From contig CAKOHE010000043.1 in the NCBI GenBank assembly GCA_934047225.1, positions 1 to 64,000 of the forward strand: a stretch of 64,000 nucleotides of DNA, read 5' to 3'. A model generated the notes under the pieces. It was given only the letters and a program-made list of their open reading frames with translations. It did no database searches and was not told the origin of the DNA. Both the position numbers and the translations under genes were made by a program. Below, one piece after another: positions 43,601 through 53,090 of this stretch. Numbering within the stretch: position 1 is the first letter of the stretch; each line of letters starts with the position of its first letter. This DNA comes from Ypsolopha sequella (Eukaryota > Arthropoda > Insecta > Lepidoptera > Ypsolophidae).

Positions 43601-44101
43601 CGAAACCTTGGTTCCGTCCAACACTTGACCAAGAACGTCAGATCCTAGTATTAGATCAACCGGAGCTGGTGTGTGATATTCTCGATCAGCAAGAGGAATC
43701 GGCGGGTGACCTGTTAACTGAGCGAGATCTGGAACCTTTTCCAACGGTAGGTACCCAGTTACGTTCTTCAATATATGGGCTGTGGCCGTGATCATAGGTG
43801 TGTCACGGTGAGTAGGGCGGCATACAATTGTGATTGATGCCTTTGAGTCTTGTGTGTGCTGATTTCCAACTCCTGCGATTTTTAGAGATGTATGTTTTAA
43901 TGGCAAATTTAAAATTGTGGCCATGCGCTGAGAACAAAGAGTCAGCATACTTCCACAGTCCAACAAGGCTCGTGCTGAGTGAAATTGACCATTTACGTCT
44001 GCTATTTTAAGTGAGACGGTTGGCAACAAAATTGGCGTGTTGGTGACGTTCACTACACGTTGTGCGGAGTTACAGTAATTTTCTGTTGGAGTTGAAGTCA
44101 T
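40526..44101 (-). CDS. BEL/Pao pol: protease, reverse transcriptase, RNase H, integrase
   Basis: A 1191-codon open frame of a BEL/Pao retrotransposon. Protease: ALLDCGS at 45-51. Reverse transcriptase: RCVFDGSCKS near 344, FSTDIRMMF with the catalytic Asp at 390, TYGLRSSPY near 429, and FVDD at 466-469. RNase H: FADAS with Asp 645, KLEL with Glu 690, SDS with Asp 722 and NPAD with Asp 768. Integrase: an H-H/C-C zinc site (about 951-991) and catalytic Asp 1023, Asp 1089 and Glu 1141. All key residues are present. The frame then meets a stop at 40526 through a frameshift. The ATG at 44101 is probably internal: the frame is open upstream to the TGA that ends gag, 32 codons away. Confidence 0.93.
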   Translation of the reverse strand: MTSTPTENYCNSAQRVVNVTNTPILLPTVSLKIADVNGQFHSARALLDCGSMLTLCSQRMATILNLPLKHTSLKIAGVGNQHTQDSKASITIVCRPTHRDTPMITATAHILKNVTGYLPLEKVPDLAQLTGHPPIPLADREYHTPAPVDLILGSDVLGQVLDGTKVSLGPGKPIAFGTIFDFTLIGPFESLHTSPTNQVNSVHIVGSHTDSEHSTHDIHKSLERFWESEEPQTYKHTSPLEDQCEDIFRTTTTREPSGQYVVTLPFLHNAPTLGSTHAIALRRFLNLEKKLLANPPFRSKYVEFMSDYIKLGHMSPCHPNTFAHKSHFYIPHHGIFKPGSEKLRCVFDGSCKSSNGVNLNDCLHTGPALQQDIVDIIMSFRIHSQVFSTDIRMMFRNILIHPEQRRFQLILWRSSPDQPLLTYALNTVTYGLRSSPYHAIRTLLQLADDEGHRYPHAAQILRKSIFVDDILSGADSVESAQSLQSDLIELLALGGFQLSKWTSNSPQLLERFPDDQCDMPKDFDFSPDSNSIKVLGIQWIPQTDEFTYRISLPTHAQVTKRSILSTVASLYDPNGWVTPVIFRAKILLQKLWLLKIGWDEPISEEVHTEWQHISEDLPQLSNLRLPRHICKYKPTSTYSLHGFADASEAGFGAAIYLHERNITGHVNVHLIIGKSKVAPIKTRLSIPKLELSAATLLSQLMTRVSAQLSAHIAIQTHTCWSDSTIVLAWLNTPPHRLQTFEANRVAKITATSTSHTWRHVPTNLNPADCASRGMSAQSLSLHDLWWSPSWLKEPTCTWPKMPPALGHHALPGLKPKKVPAHIAVPDIDLDLLTRYSSLDKLVGVTACIKRFIFNCRHSPDARRSGPLTASERRDALLHWVRSVQHNEFAEDINRIQTDKVCPVRLQRLSPFIKDGLLRVGGRLSHASIRYDAQHPLILPSSSPLVDLIIDHYHTMHCHPGADTLHAILRQQYWILSARRIIRHRVFKCIRCFRCRAQPKAPLMADLPVDRVTPQPVFSHVTTDFAGHFFVKSSTLRNAKLIKAYFCIFVCLATKAVHLEPVSALSTEAFFAALQRFISRRGTPVLIRSDCGTNYVGARNQLIEVQNFLKSNNDAITHKLANQHITWLLNPPKGPWFGALHEINVKSTKQLLYRVIGEQHLTFEEFSTLLPRIEAVLNSRPPLPNFIRPYGL

Positions 44102-44189
44102 TGAGCGACAATGAGCTGAGTGTGTATGTGATGAGTGTGCTGAGTGTGCTGAGTGCTGATCGTCCTCGCCTTCATAGTGCTCTGTTATT

Positions 44190-44215
44190 GTAGGTAGTCA
44201 CTGTTGACTACCTAC
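44190..44215 (-). promoter_or_regulatory. Hairpin over the gag stop codon with UGA-CUA context
   Basis: An 11-bp perfect inverted repeat (gtaggtagtca / tgactacctac) with a 4-base loop (acag on the coding strand) spans the end of gag. The stop is TGA followed by CTA, a context known to permit readthrough in several viral and cellular genes. Gag and pol are in the same frame on either side. This may be a programmed readthrough element, or a chance nonsense mutation inside a small palindrome. Confidence 0.45.
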
Positions 44216-45826
44216 CCGAGACCTACTTGGCGATCGCGATTGAGTGGGCGAGTTGGGATGGGACGTATATGCCTGTGTAGCATGTGCCGAATGGTATTGA
44301 GGCTCATGCGCTGAGCGCTGTCTGGGCTGCTCACGTAGAGACGGAGGCAGCAAATGAGCAGATGATCGTGTCGGAGACATGGCCCCATGGCGATGCAGTG
44401 AAGTGTGGTGGTCAGACCGCCCACACTCCTTGCATGCACGTGTAGACCTGCACTCGTTCTCATAATGAGGACCCAAACAGCGTCGGCACCGGTTGCGTGC
44501 GTTCACAAAGTCCCACCGACCTTGAACCGGTTGGTTGTTAAATCCTGGGCATGCGATGAGTTTGTGTCCCCTATTCCTGCAGTATGGGCATGGCATACCA
44601 CCAGTAGGGGAAGAAGGTTGAGCCGAATAATCCTGTCGGCGAGTGGGTGATGGGGATGATTGGGCCGAGTAAACTAGCTGACGAGCGGATGACGAGGACG
44701 GTTGGGCCGAGTAGGTTAGGGCGTCACCGAATGCCAAGAACGGCCTATGGGGAGCAGGTTGAGGAGAGCGATATTCTTGCCGGCTCCTAAGCGGAGCTAT
44801 GGGACGGAATTCTCGAGTAGCCATATAAGGCTGACGGGAACCTCGAGTGGGCTGAAGCAGCTTATTTAGCTGAGCGAGCCTTTCTGACGGGCCGAGCCGT
44901 GCTGAAGAAGGAGCCTCCTGTGACGCAAGGGACGAAGACTCATTCTCTTTGCAGCGTGCGTGCTCTTCCAAGAACTCAATGAGGTTAGCCAGAGTGGGCA
45001 GAGTTGGCTGAGATCCGTGCTTCCGTTCGAAGAGAGTACGGAGCTCACCTTGGAGTTTTCGTACCACTATAGATACGAAGACATAATCTGACTCCTTCAT
45101 GGGCAGATCTAAATTTAAAAGAGCGCTTTGCGCTGATATGAGCGGTGTTAAAAATAAAGCGCGGACATTTGAACGAGCGTCAATTTGTGGGAGCCCTAGA
45201 ATTATATCCACAAATCGATCTATGAGAACACGACGGTTCTCATAGCGCCTGGTGAGAATTTCCATTGCCACGGCATAATTTTCATTAGTGGGCTGAAGGT
45301 GAGACACCATGCTGAGTGCTTCACCTGTAAGAGAGCCGAGCAGATAATGATGCTTGACGGCATCAGAAACAGTAGCCATTTCTCCAATGAGGCTCCGGAA
45401 GATGGCTATGAAAGAAGGCCAATCTTCTATTTTGGACGAAAATTTGGGCATTGAGATTTTGGGCAAGACCGTCGACGATAGGCTTGAGGTACTTGGGCTG
45501 GATGGAGAGGCTGTGACGGGAAGCGCTGATGCCACACTCAACCGCTGAGATGCTACTACGACCTCCTCATAGTCATTTATCGCCGTCTGATAACTCATCG
45601 TATAAGCGGCCTCAGTATCTTTGAGCAGATCCTCGTCCTCAAGAATGTCGTAATACACATCCTCCAGTTTCTTCCGGTACGCCTCTAGTCTAAGATACCG
45701 TCCCGTAAAATCTTCGACACAGTACTTAGTTCTGTCGCCCGCTACGACAGCTACGCCTATCTCCTTCAAGTTGGCAATAGCCTTAACTGCTTCGCGAAAT
45801 ATGGCCGCTTGCTTCTTTGAAGGCAT
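44198..45826 (-). CDS. BEL/Pao gag
   Basis: A 542-codon gag frame beginning MPSKKQAAIF at 45826. An N-terminal helical region is followed by a DUF1759 capsid-like segment (…LPKISMPKFSSKIEDWPSF… near 130, …VKHHYLLGSLTGEAL… near 165, …EILTRRYEN near 197). A Ser/Pro/Gln-rich stretch with three YSAQPSS repeats follows, then three Cys/His knuckles (413-426 C-x2-C-x4-H-x4-C; 447-459; 465-478) that would bind RNA, and a Ser/His/Arg-rich tail. It ends at TGA 44198-44200 with pol in the same frame. Compared with the 20976-26066 element it shares only the general DUF1759/knuckle layout. Confidence 0.93.
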   Translation of the reverse strand: MPSKKQAAIFREAVKAIANLKEIGVAVVAGDRTKYCVEDFTGRYLRLEAYRKKLEDVYYDILEDEDLLKDTEAAYTMSYQTAINDYEEVVVASQRLSVASALPVTASPSSPSTSSLSSTVLPKISMPKFSSKIEDWPSFIAIFRSLIGEMATVSDAVKHHYLLGSLTGEALSMVSHLQPTNENYAVAMEILTRRYENRRVLIDRFVDIILGLPQIDARSNVRALFLTPLISAQSALLNLDLPMKESDYVFVSIVVRKLQGELRTLFERKHGSQPTLPTLANLIEFLEEHARCKENESSSLASQEAPSSARLGPSERLAQLNKLLQPTRGSRQPYMATREFRPIAPLRSRQEYRSPQPAPHRPFLAFGDALTYSAQPSSSSARQLVYSAQSSPSPTRRQDYSAQPSSPTGGMPCPYCRNRGHKLIACPGFNNQPVQGRWDFVNARNRCRRCLGPHYENECRSTRACKECGRSDHHTSLHRHGAMSPTRSSAHLLPPSLREQPRQRSAHEPQYHSAHATQAYTSHPNSPTQSRSPSRSRVGSQQ

Positions 45827-47076
45827 TTTAGTGTTGAAAATGAGTTATTAAAACTTGAGCGTTACTAACTCTAACGTGCGGATAACTTGCGCGGGCCGAA
45901 GTAACAAAAACTATGTTCAAACGGAACACGGAAAATAAACACGACAGAGAAAAAAAAATAAAAAATTTTTTTTTTTTTTAAAATACAACCTGTATATGAG
46001 CTGAACCAACGTGGAACACCCTATATGTGTACCATAAACAATAAGATCAGAGATGAGAAGAGAAAAAAAAAATTGTTTACTATATTTGTGCTATACCCGG
46101 GTAAAAAAAAAAAACAGACAATAACACAAATAAACGGTCCGGCAATATATTACTGTAACACAAGATTACCGTAACACAAAATATCGGAAAGGGCTGAACT
46201 TGTTCACTAATTTAAACAACACTTGTAAAAATACAAACAGCTATGTATGCACTGTTCACTTTTATGTTATTTGCCCCGAAATCACGTGCCGACAATATGC
46301 GTTGGTTCGTCGTCAAAAATTCTATTTATAGAATAAAATACCTATCTACTGCCTCGAACTCATAAACAACAAAGAATGCGTTTACCTGGCAGAAATCGTA
46401 TCTAAATGAGCGGACAATCCAATGATGCAGATCAAGCTTTGGTAACGTAATAATACGTAACCGTATAACGTGTGTACTTATGTACTCAACACACGTAACT
46501 TACGTATATATGTGACGTATATAAGTGCACGAAATAAAGCGAATTTATACTCGCACCAAAAAAAAAATATCTCGCAAGATACCTACGAAAACTATCTTTG
46601 ACAATGGGCAGATTTACTAAAGATATATAGTGGACTGTAACAAACAATTGGGCTGAATGGATATAATTATATTATCTGAGCTGAATAATAATAACAAACG
46701 GGATGAAAATGAGTTTATTCTGTGCCGGGGGCATAAATGGAATGTTCTAGGCGGCGGCGGTTCTAATTACCTACCCGCTATAGGTATTCGAGACCACAAA
46801 ATATTTTTTTTTTGCCGGAAAAAAGGGCCGGGGAGGGGGTCAAAATATGTAACCGGGTGAAAATGGACTGTAGTAAATCGACGGGGGCTGGTTCAAACAA
46901 AGTAACGGGCCGGCGGGGGGGAGGCGGGGGGTGATATAAACCAAAAATTTTCCGCTCGACGGACCAAAATTTTTCTTGTATTGAAAATGGACTGTAGGGG
47001 CTGAAAAGGGGCTGGTTCTAACGGTTCGAAGGGCCAAAAATGTAAAATCAAATATCGTGCCGAAGGCTATAGGCTT
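45827..47076 (-). mobile_element. 5' leader region of the BEL/Pao element with a displaced pol segment
   Basis: Upstream of gag on the minus strand is AT-rich leader sequence with several A/T runs and, at 46610-47040, an odd GC-rich part with repeated 'gaaaatggactgtag' (46859 and 46983) and 'ggggctggttc' words. At its outer end, 47039-47076 is a 38-bp exact match to 43551-43588 inside pol. No LTR matching the TGTTCACG sequence at 40108 was found, so the element appears truncated or rearranged at its 5' end. Confidence 0.55.
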
Positions 47077-49257
47077 TCGAACTTATTAGTAATATAAAAA
47101 TTCATAAGAGGGCGTCAGGGAGCGAGGAATAATAAAATAAATCATGTTTGTGAAGTTAAGCAAATCTGTATGTAAATTTAATATTGAAGTAAACTGACTT
47201 AATAGGTAATTCCTTAGTTCATTTTAAATTAATAGACTTAAACTTAAATTGATTCATTGTTTCAAATACAAGTCTGACAATCTTCATGATTATTTGGACA
47301 GTGAAGCAAAATTAGAGCATCGTCAATTATAAAAAAAAATGTTACGAGATGTCAATCTGTGTAGGTAAACTTAAGAACAATGTTCAGTCACACAATTCAG
47401 CAAAAAGTAAAAACAAAAATATCGGTAGGATGCATATTCAAAAGAAAATGGGAGAAGAGAATTAGACAAGTACAGCCATCTAATGGGAAAGTTATTAACT
47501 AATAAAGATGTATCATTACATAGTGTTGCATAGAAGTGACTCACAAAAATTCAAACCAAGAGATGGAGTTCACATACACACAAATACAAATCAGAGGAAT
47601 CAGTTTTAAGGAAATTCAGAAATATGTCAACAATTTTTATAAAAATACCTACCTACTGTACATTCATACAATTTCAAACACTGATTTTCTAACAATTATG
47701 ATACAAAACACTGCTGAACTTACTTATTAGTACAGATATGTGATTTCTATTATAAATTTCAGCAGCTGCACTTTTAAAATCAGTGACACAATTTTTAAGT
47801 AAATCACATATCACATAAAACCTTTTGCATTTACTAGTCATGCAACAAACACACATGTGCAAATAAGAAATCCTTGCTTATAAAATAAATAAAACACAGT
47901 TTAAGGGTTACAGTCATATTTAAGCAACAGCTACACTTTATCACACCCTTCGGACAAGATATCATAGCTGGGCAAATTATTTATGCTCCACAGGGTTTTA
48001 TTAAGACCACTTCAACACAACACAAACGAAGTAGGTGTTCTTATTAATAATAATTTATTTTAATCACTCGACACTTAAATTTTATTATTACGCTTGTATC
48101 TCAAATTATGTCTAGAAGTTCAGATTGAAGGGGAGGGGGGGGGGGGGGAGTCATGCGCGCGCGGCTTATGTTAAACAAACGTTTCGACTCCTTTGATAAT
48201 GCCGGCCGCTATCCATTTATTACGGAATAGTTTTTACTTTACTCATACTTACTCTTTTGATTTAAGGAAACCATAATGTAATAAATAAACACCATAAGGC
48301 TTTAGGTTTAGTTATGAATAAATATAAAAAAGGGGTGTGTGTCGGACTATGTTGGTTCTGTACATGAGATCAAAAAATTGTTTTAGGCTGGGTAGTATTT
48401 TCCTATATATAAATTTTGGCAGTGCACTAAAGCAAGCTGTAGGGTTGAGTGAGAAGGATGTTCAAGAAAGTGCATTATGATTTGCTTTATTTTAGAAGGG
48501 TGATATATGTTCAAATACAAAGCATATTTTAGTGTGTAAAATTTATGATTTCTGGCTGTTTTGGTTTTTGAATTGGATTCTGTGTTGGAAGAAAAGATAG
48601 AGAAGTAGACTAGTACTGCCACCTAGGAGAAAAAATTTATAAACTAGTTTAGTGGACAGATTGCAAATGCAAGTTTAAAGAAATTACCTTGGGAATAATT
48701 ATGGATTTTATTATAATAAATTGTTTGGTAAAATTCGAGTATAGTTATTGTTTGATTTGCTTTATAATTGAACCAAGGAATTCGCTAAGGTTGAAAGATT
48801 AAATACGCCATATTGACCACCATTACGAAACAAATTAATGACGATACATAACGGAGGGAACTAGGTAACTAGCAAAGTCCTTTAGTACGTAGTTCTTTAA
48901 TTATCCGGTAGATGGCACATTTTGTGAATTTGTTTTAAAATAGGTTGAAAATTCTTTTATTTTATTGCCAAATTATAATATTATTTGTTCATGTTATTAA
49001 AAGAATAAAAATTAATATTACGAGTAAAGTTATCTGAGATTATTGTAAAATTACCTTTACATTGGTCGCCAATGGTCCCCAAAGACTAGTAAAATTTTCT
49101 TGGTTTGCTTGCGGTTTTACCTACATTAAAAATATATTTTAGATATCCAAGGTTTTAAATAAAAAATAGGGTAGATATTAAAAACAAACGGAAAACACAT
49201 ATCACTGGAAACAAAGTAATTTTGTGGATTATCAGAGTTTATCTATATAATATATTT
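47077..49257. other. Upstream region of the neurotactin-like gene, no gene recognised
   Basis: AT-rich, with a G-run at about 48127-48146. Minor open frames (for example 47536-47730 and 48622-48383 on the minus strand) have no visible homology. It may contain the promoter and untranslated exons of the gene that follows. Confidence 0.45.
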
Positions 49258-50943
49258 ATGCATGAACAAACTTTTCATTTCAATTGTATCATTTCGTCTA
49301 TGCCAGAAGCTACCCTTGCTTCCATGGAAACTTTGGAGGATAAAGTTGATACACCCAATGATGGTATGGAGAATGTGAAACTGGATGGAGATGTAAGTTG
49401 ATTACAAATAAATATTATGTTATTTATGTTACAAACTATTTGCAATTTTGTACGCCCAGCATGATAGGGAGTTGTCCTTGTTGGTGTACTTCGGTAGTGT
49501 ACAAGTAAACTTTACTTGCATTTTAGTCAGTAAGGGGGAAGTATACAAATTTTATGCATAATTTCCGAAAAACTTATTGGTGCCAGCTGCTAGTGTACAC
49601 AATATTTCTTGATTTCCTGACTGGTGGTAGTACTCGTACTTATAAATAACTTTTACTTTGGAGCCAATCAACTGTCTGCAACTGTTCTATAAATTTTGGG
49701 CAGTCAGGTTTTCTATAGCATAGCAGATTTTTTATTCACAGTTTCAAATGTCTGTGTTGGCACCATAGTAAAACTTGTTAGCGTAGATAAAGATTAAAAC
49801 AGCACCTCGGAGATGATGTACCTAAACGTCAGTGTCATAAGCATAGGTCATTGATGAAAAAACAGAATGAATGAATGGCATTTTAACAACTTGTAATTAT
49901 TGTAAATTTTCATATGCCTTCTGGCAGACTGTAGCGTACTTAAAATTATTTCTAAGACCTATTGTATCACCCTACTTTCATGAATAAACGAATTCTTATC
50001 TTATCTATCTTATCTTATGAACAAAGTGAGAAAACAAGGAGAAATCGCAATGAACAATGTAAGAATACTGCCCTTATCTATCACCAGACAGCTGGTCTAT
50101 GAGTAATATATGACAAGACAGTAAAAAAATTGTTGGTTTATCTGTGTCTAATGATAACCCTTTTGTTTGTTGTAGGAAGTGGAAGGTAAAGTAGCTACGA
50201 AATTACCACTCAAAGAGAGGATGAAGAAATTCATCATTGGTAAGGAATTTGGCATCTTTATAGAAAAAACTCATTGATTTTAATTGAAAACATTTAATTT
50301 TGCGAACATATCCCCTTTGTTTTTTTATTAACTTTTATCTGCCTGTCACAAATATAACATTTATAAAGGAGCTTGGAAACGGAAAAGGAGTCTATATTAT
50401 CTGCCCTCAGCTGCTTTTTTGCTGACTTATTTTTTTCCCTTATTCAGTGTGATTGGATGTTAGTATAGTTCAGGAAATATAATTTGCACTGATTCGCCTT
50501 ATAAGTTACAAGGCGAATTGGGTCAAATTGTATTTCCTGAACTATACGTACCTTGAGGTTTGGACTCAATACACATGCGTAAAATAGTCACTAACGTGTA
50601 TGTATCGAGTTCAAAATGTTGGTAGGCATACCGGCATTACTAGCCATATGTTAGCCGAAAACATAAATAAACCGTAACCTCCGCAGATGACATAGTGGTA
50701 TGCCTAGTGGTGGCGCTAGTGCTGTTAGCTGTGATCATCGGCGCGCGCGCCGGCCCGCCCGCCGAGCGCCCGCTGCGCCTCGGGAAGTACATCGCCACCA
50801 TCACTAGCTGCGGCCCTGTTGAAGGGTAACTAGCATTGTCACTCCTTTTAGTAGTTTATAGCCGCGCCACATATACTAGCAGCGCGTTCCGCATGACGCT
50901 AATACTGACAACACTACCATCAAATTTCTCACGCCCATCAAGT

Positions 50944-51000
50944 CGTTCCGAATGGACAATGGCGTCCATCACTGCTTAAACTTATGATCCATTCGGAACG
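50944..51000. repeat. Small hairpin, MITE-like
   Basis: 'cgttccgaatgga' and its complement 'tccattcggaacg' enclose about 30 bases, in intron 3 of the neurotactin-like gene. The 'cgttccg' terminus recalls MITE family B. Confidence 0.5.
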
Positions 51001-51639
51001 CTTTTGAACGCGACATGGACTTTGACACTTGAAAGTGACAGATTTTGTAGGAATTTGTTTACGTTACGTGAATACAAAGGGTATACTACTTAACTAGTTC
51101 CAAGAAGTGATTTCCTCTAACTTTAATATTTAAATCATGGTTTTATAATAAATTCTTATGCTCCGAATAAATTATTTTTAAAATTGCCGCCAGCCGGCTG
51201 TCACTTTTCATGGATCGCCCACAGTGCAAACGCTCTAAAGCAGGGGTCGGCAACCGGCGGAACCACTTCGGTGTGGCCGGCTAGGTTCCCAACCGCTGCA
51301 TGATAACTATGTTTTATTTGTGAGAGCATACATTTTCTATTTTAAACTGTCAAAAAAGCAAGCGTTGTTCTTGGTTAACGGATGTACATTTAGACGCGAT
51401 ACTGCGCAGGAAAATGCAAGCGAACATACAAAATCTTGCAAGTCAAATGCAGCCGCAATAATCGCATTAGTTTTTCACTATGAAATATTAAAATTAATTT
51501 AAACTACAATAAATATGATACGAAATTGTACAATAAATATGCGCTATTTTTTATATGCAGCCCTCGCTGATCCCCTAGTAACATTTTTGGCCCTTTTATT
51601 TAACAAGGTAGCCGACCCCTGCTCTAGAGCATGGACGAT

Positions 51640-51775
51640 GATAGCACAACATGGCGTCGTTCATGATGTCATCTATGACGTCATAGTGACCATTGCTACC
51701 GTTATCGCGCTAACACTGACTCGGAATGATCGTAGACGCGATAAAATCGATTATGTCGTCATTCGGAACGCGGTG
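51640..51775. mobile_element. Possible MITE family B relative
   Basis: The right end 'gataaaatcgattatgtcgt' followed by 'cattcggaacgcgg' resembles the 'gctaaaatcgattacgaa…cggaacgc' part of family B. The left part is worn. Confidence 0.4.
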
Positions 51776-52104
51776 TAGTGGTGGTGGTGGCTCAAGCAAG
51801 CGACTAGTCGTGCTCCGGCATGACGTCATGTAAAGCCGCACCGGCAGAGTAGTTGCGTAGTATCAGTCATGCGCCTAGGGGTGGGCCCAGGATTTATTTC
51901 TGGGGGGGGGCACAAGTGCCAGACAGGCAAGAGCGTCCCCTATAGTACTGCACTTTAGGTATCTATGGGATCAACTCTTAATCAATGTCATACAAGAATA
52001 ACCATAAAATAAAGGTTTAACAATGAAATATTACGTGTTTGATATTTAGCGATATGGAACTTGCGGTAGTGTATGTACTTATGTATGCAAAAAGAAACGA
52101 ATGT

Positions 52105-52253
52105 TACAGGTCGCGGCACGATTTTTGGCCGCTCGGCAAATGTGCTGGGGTACTAGCGCATGTGTTCATTCGCGCACAAAATTACTAAATGCGATAGAGT
52201 AAAAATGACTAGTGCGGTGAAGGTCAGCCGTCAAAAACCGTGCCGCTACCTGT
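52105..52253. mobile_element. MITE with 'caggt(c/a)gcggcacg' termini
   Basis: Left 'acaggtcgcggcacgatttt' against right 'aaaaccgtgccgctacctgt': about 25-bp terminal inverted repeats around about 100 bp, within intron 3 of the neurotactin-like gene. Short TTA sequences lie beside both ends. Confidence 0.75.
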
Positions 52254-52711
52254 ATTAAAGCGGTATCGTATTAATCTCCCAGATCATTGTTTCGTTTGTA
52301 CCATCTGGCGAGGGGGGGGAAGCGGCCCCCTGCGCCCCCTTGGATCCAGTACCGACTTCCGTAGATTTTGCTGGCTAGGGACAGCCAGATTGATCAAAGC
52401 GCTACGGAAAAAACATCGACACTTAGTGCTTGCATATCTTTTTCTAGGGATCTTGTAAACATGAACGCGAATGGAAAATTTGGCTCGATAAAAATATTTA
52501 TTGAAATGAGGCCTTTTTCGATACCTTTTCTCCTGGTTTGACAATTTGTTATTACATATAATATTTTCTCCTGGCTTGACAATTACATATGAACAGCGAT
52601 TATATTAGACGGATATCGCCTCCAGCTTTCTCCCACTTTCTGGCCGAGGGTGCTTTATCGTAGGTCTCAGAGTAGCTTTCCTTCAGGCGCGCTGGTGGCC
52701 AAGCATAAGTA

Positions 52712-53090
52712 AATGGCGTCCATCCATCCATCCATCCATCAGCCTAGTTCGTCCACTACTGGACATAAGCCTTTCCAGGACTTTGCCATTCCCGGCAGTC
52801 ATCCTGGAAGAATTGCCCATACTCACACACGCTGGGCAGGCGGGTTGGTGAGCGCGGTGCCGGAACCCTCGCACCAGTTACGCTGCTGCCCGTCACCAGT
52901 CTGTTCCATATAAGACCCGGCTATTAGGGATGGATATACCGCCATCCACGGTCCCAGGCATGGTGGGCCCCCTGGTTTTTTGCCTGTGAGCGGTCCTCTT
53001 ACTCTCCCCTGGATTACATCGAGGGGGTCTCCAAGTAAGATGGTGGTAACTCCACAGTCAAGCCCGGCATCAGCTCTACCACCTGTTAAA
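52712..53090 (-). mobile_element. RTE-tailed SINE-like retroposon, copy 1
   Basis: Read on the minus strand, this is the same about 375-bp sequence as 63216-63585 on the plus strand, from 'ctgatgccgggcttgactgt' to 'ctggaaaggcttatgtccag', 'tagtggacgaactaggctga' and the 'tggatggatgg' tail. The last 40 bases match the 3' end of RTE elements, suggesting mobilisation by RTE enzymes. It lies in intron 3 of the neurotactin-like gene. Confidence 0.8.
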
